A DNA stretch of 22,761 bases from Methylovorus sp035565335 (GTDB taxonomy: Bacteria; Pseudomonadota; Gammaproteobacteria; Burkholderiales; Methylophilaceae), in contig DATMSO010000035.1 in assembly GCA_035565335.1 (NCBI GenBank), positions 1 through 22,761 on the forward strand. Direction: 5' to 3'. Of this stretch, positions 21,318 to 22,761 are shown piece after piece. The notes beneath the pieces were generated by a model that ran no database searches, had not been told where the DNA came from, and saw only the letters and a program-made list of their open reading frames with translations. Numbering within the stretch: the first letter of the stretch is position 1; each line of letters opens with the position of its first letter. A program made the translations under genes and the position numbers.

Positions 21318-22502
21318 ATGCTTTCAGCCACCGCCAGACCCTATATCGATGCCAGCGTACCGGTGCTGCGCGAACACGGCCTCGCCATTACCACGACGTT
21401 TTATCGCAGCATGTTTGCCGCACACCCTGAGCTGACCAACCTGTTCAACATGGGCAATCAGGCCAATGGAACGCAGCAGCAATCCCTGGCGGCAGCTGTT
21501 TTTGCATATGCGGCCAATATTGATAACCCGGATGCGCTGACACCGGTCGTCAGCCGGATTGTGCACAAGCATGCTGCCGTCGGCCTGACACCGGATCATT
21601 ACCCTATTGTGGGCGAACATCTGCTGGGCGCCATCAAAACCGTGCTAGGCGATGCCGCCACCCCTGCCCTGATCGATGCCTGGGCAGAGGCTTACTGGCT
21701 GCTGGCCAATCTGCTGATTGATGAGGAAAAGAAACTCTACGCCGCCAGCGGCGTGGCGGCGGGGGCGCTGATGAATCTCAAGGTGATCAAGCGCGTGCAG
21801 GAGAGCGCCGATATTGTCTCGTATTACTTGCAAACCGGGGATGGCGCCAGTCCGGGCCTATTCCTTCCCGGGCAATACATTACGGTAGAAGCGCAACTGG
21901 ATGATGGGCGACGCCAATTGCGCCAATATAGTCTCTCGGATTCGCCGCAACAGCCATGGTGGCGCATCAGCGTAAAACGCGAAGCCGAAAGCACTGCGAA
22001 ACCAGAAGGGACGGTATCGGCATGGTTACATAGCCATATTCACGAAGGCGACACCATTAAGGCCAGCAAACCGTTTGGCGACCTCCAGGTAAACCTGACT
22101 TCTGCGCAACCGATTGCCTTGTTGTCGGCGGGCATCGGCATTACGCCCATGCTGTCGATCCTGAATGCATTGCGCGACCTTGGCAGCAAGCGTCCAATAT
22201 TATTCAGCCATGCCAATCAGGGGCCGGAGCAACATATTCTGCAAGCGGAGCTAGACCAAGCCATGCGAGCACTCCCTGGTTTAATCGTTGAACGTTTTTA
22301 TAAAAATGGCGCCCTGTCTGCGGGCGAAGAAATGCTGCCCACGGCCGCATGGCAACCATTTTTAGCAGAAGGCGAATTCTACATATGCGGACCCGCTGGC
22401 TTCATGCAGCAGCAGCGGCAGCATTTGTTGGATACGGGCGTCAATGCCAACCGTCTGCACCGGGAGGTATTTGGCCCTGAACTGCTGGAGTACCTGCTTT
22501 GA
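21318..22502 (+). CDS. hmp: Flavohemoglobin nitric oxide dioxygenase Hmp
   Basis: Hmp oxidises NO to nitrate with O2 and NAD(P)H in the cytoplasm and is a main defence against nitrosative stress. It has 394 residues, close to the E. coli enzyme (396). The globin domain (1-about 140) has Y29 (B10), Q53 (E7) and proximal H85, all at E. coli numbering. The FAD domain (about 150-258) carries R202-Q-Y204-S205, and the NAD domain (about 265-394) has GIGITPM (272-278) and YICGPAGFM with C357. All active-site residues are intact. AAGGA at 21307-21311, 6 nt before the ATG, sets the start. The promoter contains the NsrR-like site, and a strong terminator follows. Confidence 0.97.
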   Translation: MLSATARPYIDASVPVLREHGLAITTTFYRSMFAAHPELTNLFNMGNQANGTQQQSLAAAVFAYAANIDNPDALTPVVSRIVHKHAAVGLTPDHYPIVGEHLLGAIKTVLGDAATPALIDAWAEAYWLLANLLIDEEKKLYAASGVAAGALMNLKVIKRVQESADIVSYYLQTGDGASPGLFLPGQYITVEAQLDDGRRQLRQYSLSDSPQQPWWRISVKREAESTAKPEGTVSAWLHSHIHEGDTIKASKPFGDLQVNLTSAQPIALLSAGIGITPMLSILNALRDLGSKRPILFSHANQGPEQHILQAELDQAMRALPGLIVERFYKNGALSAGEEMLPTAAWQPFLAEGEFYICGPAGFMQQQRQHLLDTGVNANRLHREVFGPELLEYLL

Positions 22503-22530
22503 GTTTTTAGTATTGCCGATAGCCTAAACA

Positions 22531-22560
22531 AAAACGCCAGCGACAAGCTGGCGTTTTTTT
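22531..22560. terminator. Bidirectional terminator between hmp and bfd
   Basis: An 11-bp perfect stem (22531-22541 with 22547-22557, loop GACAA, core CGCCAGC/GCTGGCG) ends in seven T residues (22554-22560) on the plus strand. On the minus strand the stem is followed by TTTTTGTTT-type sequence, so it can also end bfd, which stops 42 nt away. Confidence 0.9.
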
Positions 22561-22601
22561 ACATGATGCTATCGGCTCAATGACAGAGCACGGGCAGATA
22601 T

Positions 22602-22761
22602 CTAAGCGTAACCCAGGCCCGGTGTATGCAAAGGGATGATCTTGGCGGCCGTTGAGGTTTCTTGATGGGCCTCGCGCAAGCAATCCTTGGCGCAGCTCGC
22701 ACAGCGTCCGCACTCGGCGGCAACGCCCAGTTCACGCTTCAAGTCCTTTAGATTTTTCGCC
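22602..22761 (-). CDS. bfd: Bacterioferritin-associated ferredoxin Bfd (3' part)
   Basis: Only the last 52 codons are in the window; the 5' end lies beyond the right edge. The visible protein includes KDLKRELGVAAECGRCASC followed by AKDCLREAH, the C-terminal half of the BFD-like [2Fe-2S] domain, with two of its cysteines in CGRC or CASC spacing. Bfd gives electrons to bacterioferritin so that stored ferric iron is released under iron limitation. The roughly 25-residue tail after LREAH (QETSTAAKIIPLHTPGLGYA) ends in TAG at 22602. The gene is convergent with hmp. The N-terminal cysteine pair and the promoter, often Fur-controlled, cannot be seen. Confidence 0.85.
   Translation of the reverse strand, partial: AKNLKDLKRELGVAAECGRCASCAKDCLREAHQETSTAAKIIPLHTPGLGYA

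Noticed and set aside
22507..22713. Minus-strand 68-codon frame at the right edge
   Set aside because: It overlaps the Bfd reading frame and the hmp terminator; the Bfd frame has clear family residues.

Overview
The window reads as ordinary chromosome of a Gram-negative betaproteobacterium, most likely a methylotroph of the Methylophilaceae. This is inferred from protein character and from the order ybeZ(phoH)-ybeY-corC ... lnt-glyQ-glyS-gmhB-plsC; no 16S or other marker is present. No tRNA, rRNA, CRISPR array, transposase or phage gene was seen. The genes look like vertically inherited core genes plus a heme-uptake operon and a nitric oxide defence pair.

Layout. (1) 1-700: a secreted EF-hand protein on the minus strand, ending in a strong terminator. 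(2) 970-3127: an OmpR/EnvZ-type two-component pair. (3) 3191-4579: minus-strand CysG, the trifunctional siroheme synthase, divergent from (4) 4737-9037: a heme utilisation operon hmuS-hmuT-(gap)-hmuU-hmuV. Its promoter carries a Fur-box-like palindrome between a -35 and a perfect TATAAT. No TonB receptor gene is present here. (5) 9063-12875: miaB, phoH, ybeY and corC, covering tRNA modification, rRNA maturation and a CBS-domain membrane-associated protein. (6) 12975-13938: a small exported BamE/SmpA-like protein and a convergent mscL, separated by a perfect 16-bp hairpin. (7) 14118-20727: lnt, glyQ, glyS, gmhB, plsC and a YgjP-type metallohydrolase; from glyQ onward the genes are tightly packed or overlapping. 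This groups envelope building (lipoprotein acylation, LPS heptose, phospholipid) with glycyl-tRNA charging. (8) 20744-22560: nsrR and hmp, an NO-sensing Fe-S repressor and the NO-detoxifying flavohemoglobin. Each promoter carries a closely similar 23-bp inverted repeat. (9) The right edge holds the 3' end of a minus-strand bfd gene (bacterioferritin-associated ferredoxin).

How it fits together. Heme import (hmu), siroheme synthesis (cysG), Bfd, the heme enzyme Hmp and the Fe-S regulator NsrR give the window an iron, heme and NO theme around a conserved housekeeping block. I did not find a clearly new system. The best leads are regulatory: the shared nsrR/hmp operator, a palindrome over the mscL promoter, the Fur box inside the hmu promoter, and a 325-nt stretch inside the hmu operon that is open in one frame from the hmuT stop almost to the hmuU start.
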